64,000 bases of DNA from NCBI GenBank assembly GCA_963707125.1, contig CAVPOU010000020.1, positions 248,001 through 312,000 of the forward strand, read 5' to 3'. The stretch comes from CAVPDE01 sp963707125. GTDB lineage: Bacteria; Desulfobacterota; DSM-4660; Desulfatiglandales; HGW-15. Each line of letters starts with the position of its first letter. The first letter of the stretch is position 1. The notes beneath the pieces are model-generated. The model saw only the letters and a program-made list of their open reading frames with translations, did no database searches and had not been told where the DNA came from. Positions 62,296-64,000 of this stretch are shown in pieces. Both the position numbers and the translations under genes were made by a program.

Positions 62296-63252
62296 TCACG
62301 CCTTCATCCTGAAGACATGTTTTTTGATCTTTGCCCAGTCCCCCACAACACCGTTTGCCATAAAAAGGATCACGAAAATAACGATCAGGCCAAAAACCAG
62401 CGCATGTCCTTGGCTGACCCATTTGGGGGCCAGACCGAAAAGGGCACTTCTAAAAGTCTCCTGAACCCCAACCATGATAAAGGCGCCCACCGCAGGACCC
62501 ATGTGGGTTGCCACGCCGCCGACAATGCCCACGAGAATGGCCATGATGGAAATGTAGTGGAGCGAGAAAACCACGTGGGGATCAATGAATGCCATGTAGT
62601 TCATGTAAAAGGCTCCTGCCATCCCGGTGAAAAAGGCACTGATCAGGAGAGAGATATTCTTGTAGAGCGTGGTGTTGATTCCCAGAGACTCGGCCGCATC
62701 CTGGTCTTCCCGGATGGAAACAAAGTAGTAGCCCCACTTGCTTCTCATGACCGTGTGGATCACGAAGATGCACAGAGCCGCAAGACCCAGAGCGATATAG
62801 TAATAAGGGACTTTGCTCCTGAAGCTCTGGATGAGAAGAATGCCGACCATGCCGTCGGTCAGGCTTTCCCAGTTGGTTGCCACGAGCCTGATGATTTCAC
62901 CGCCTGCAAGGGTGGCCAGGGCAAAATAGGGGCCTCTGAGCCGAAAACAGACCCACCCTACGAAGAGGGCGAAAAGCATGGCCGCAGGACCTCCCAACAG
63001 CATCCCCCACCAGGCAGAGACCTGAAGCTTTGTCGCAAGAATCCCCGCCGCGTAGGCGCCGACCCCGAAAAACATGGCGTGTCCGAATGAAACCTGGCCC
63101 GTATACCCTGCCAGAAGATTCCACGCGGAGCCGATGACCACCCACATGAGAGCGATGATGACGAGATGCCGGTAGTAATCGGAGGGCACGAGGAGAGGAA
63201 AGATGAGAGCGACAATACCGACGATGATCAGAGAAAGATGTTTTGTCTTCAT
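62296..63252 (-). CDS. livM: Liv-type ABC importer permease, LivM (system 3)
   Basis: A 318-residue permease with about ten hydrophobic helices. SAWNLLAGYTGQVSFGHAMFFGVGAYAAG is the canonical LivM signature and IREDQDAAESLGINTTLYKN is the ATPase-coupling loop. AFYMNYMAFIDPHVVF and VGGVATHMGPAVGAFIMV are late conserved segments. It forms the channel with LivH and lies eight bases after it. Confidence 0.94.
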   Translation of the reverse strand: MKTKHLSLIIVGIVALIFPLLVPSDYYRHLVIIALMWVVIGSAWNLLAGYTGQVSFGHAMFFGVGAYAAGILATKLQVSAWWGMLLGGPAAMLFALFVGWVCFRLRGPYFALATLAGGEIIRLVATNWESLTDGMVGILLIQSFRSKVPYYYIALGLAALCIFVIHTVMRSKWGYYFVSIREDQDAAESLGINTTLYKNISLLISAFFTGMAGAFYMNYMAFIDPHVVFSLHYISIMAILVGIVGGVATHMGPAVGAFIMVGVQETFRSALFGLAPKWVSQGHALVFGLIVIFVILFMANGVVGDWAKIKKHVFRMKA

Positions 63253-63260
63253 GGCTTCCT

Positions 63261-64000
63261 CTATATCTTGGTCAAACGTTTGAGACCCCCGGGCAGAAAC
63301 ACCAGGACGAGCACGAAGATGACAAACCCGACCATCTCTTTGTAACCCATGCCGATGTAAGAGGCCCCGAGAGATTCAGCAATCCCTAAGACAAGCCCGC
63401 CCACAATGGCTCCAACCGTGCTCCCCAGTCCACCCAGAATGGTGATGACAAAAGCTTTCAGAGTGAAAGGCCCGCCGATATCAGGAAAAAGATAGAAAAT
63501 CGGTATCAACAAGCTTCCCGCTGCGGCCACCAGAGCAGAGCCGAGCCCGAAGGTGATCACCGTGATGCGGGCCGTGTTAACCCCCATCAGGGTTGCCGCA
63601 TCCTTGTCCTGTGCGGTGGCGCGGATGGAACGACCGATGTCCGTTTTCAAGAGAAACCAGAACAGCAGCGCGGTAAAACCAAGGGCGAAGAGAAAGGCGA
63701 TGCACATGGGGACATTGAACGAAATGCCTCCAACAAAAAAGACAGAGGAGCTGTAGGAGGTCTTCACCGATTTGTAGTCTGATGAAAAGATGAATCGCGC
63801 AACCTCCGTGAGCACCATGCCGATGCCGACCGTCATCAAGACCTGGTTCTCGGGCAGAATGGACTCGATTTTCATCAGAGGATTGAGGAAAAACCTCTGC
63901 AGAAAGACTCCCAGGAGAAACAGGGCGGGCATGGCCACGAGAAGGGAAAAGTAGGGATCCAAATGCAAATAACTGGACAAGACAAAGGTGATGTACATGG
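63261..64000 (-). CDS. livH: Liv-type ABC importer permease, LivH (system 3), 5' end cut
   Basis: At least 245 residues of a LivH permease, open to the window end. RATAQDKDAATLMGVNTARI is the coupling loop and LGGLGSTVGAIVGGLVLGIAESLGASY the late conserved segment. The first visible residues (MYITFVLSSYLHLDPYFSLL) correspond to the region after the usual VNFAHGxFxMLG motif, so about 40 N-terminal residues lie beyond base 64000. Any substrate-binding protein of this system must also lie outside. Confidence 0.92.
   Translation of the reverse strand, partial: MYITFVLSSYLHLDPYFSLLVAMPALFLLGVFLQRFFLNPLMKIESILPENQVLMTVGIGMVLTEVARFIFSSDYKSVKTSYSSSVFFVGGISFNVPMCIAFLFALGFTALLFWFLLKTDIGRSIRATAQDKDAATLMGVNTARITVITFGLGSALVAAAGSLLIPIFYLFPDIGGPFTLKAFVITILGGLGSTVGAIVGGLVLGIAESLGASYIGMGYKEMVGFVIFVLVLVFLPGGLKRLTKI

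Overview
The window looks like a chromosome segment of an anaerobic, Gram-negative deltaproteobacterium (Desulfobacterota) that degrades fatty or aromatic acids, probably a syntroph or sulfate reducer. This placement is inferred from gene content and protein style: acyl-CoA dehydrogenases with electron-transfer flavoprotein, several acyl-CoA ligases, three Liv-type ABC importers, pyruvate:ferredoxin oxidoreductase, a class I fumarase, a DUF2764-type V-ATPase and a TRAP transporter. I see no rRNA, tRNA, CRISPR array or intact insertion sequence.

Layout, left half (+ strand unless stated). 1-0.5 kb holds a gene end cut by the window edge and a frameshifted TIGR04076-like gene (- strand). 0.9-4.6 kb holds an acyl-CoA dehydrogenase, etfB-etfA and an unknown gene. 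4.6-12.8 kb is a V-type ATPase operon in the order E, DUF2764, A, B, D, I, K, followed by a cytidylate-kinase-like gene; the rotor subunit carries residues that fit Na+ coordination. 13.3-19.1 kb is a corrinoid protein, a UroD-like methyltransferase (both broken by several single-base indels) and a three-subunit molybdenum hydroxylase of the 4-hydroxybenzoyl-CoA reductase/PaoABC kind. 19.3-19.8 kb is a MarR regulator on the - strand, facing 20.1-40.0 kb. That long co-directional block holds four acyl-CoA ligases, a second acyl-CoA dehydrogenase, two complete Liv-type ABC importers and a DUF169 protein. It reads as an uptake-plus-CoA-activation island for carboxylic acids.

Right half (- strand except one gene). 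40.2-40.8 kb holds a tiny membrane protein and an FmdB zinc ribbon. 41.0-46.1 kb is a TRAP transporter (DctM, DctQ, DctP), a TatT-like lipoprotein and a second TPR protein. 46.3 kb is a dTDP-4-dehydrorhamnose-reductase-like gene (+). 47.3-60.8 kb is a central-carbon block: an FadH/enoate-reductase-like protein, class I fumarase, pyruvate:ferredoxin oxidoreductase, malate dehydrogenase, a succinate dehydrogenase/fumarate reductase of three subunits and the carboxyltransferase subunit of pyruvate carboxylase. Together these connect acetyl-CoA, pyruvate, oxaloacetate, malate, fumarate and succinate. 60.9-64.0 kb is a third Liv-type importer (LivF, G, M, H), with LivH cut by the window end.

Two features cut across the gene map. 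First, the gaps between genes are filled with at least six families of imperfect palindromic repeats. Some are nested in each other, and some extend open frames into false N-termini. Second, about eleven single-base indels disrupt six otherwise well-conserved genes, all in the first 38 kb and clustered in the corrinoid/UroD pair and in one substrate-binding protein. They could be assembly errors or recent gene decay, and the sequence alone cannot decide.
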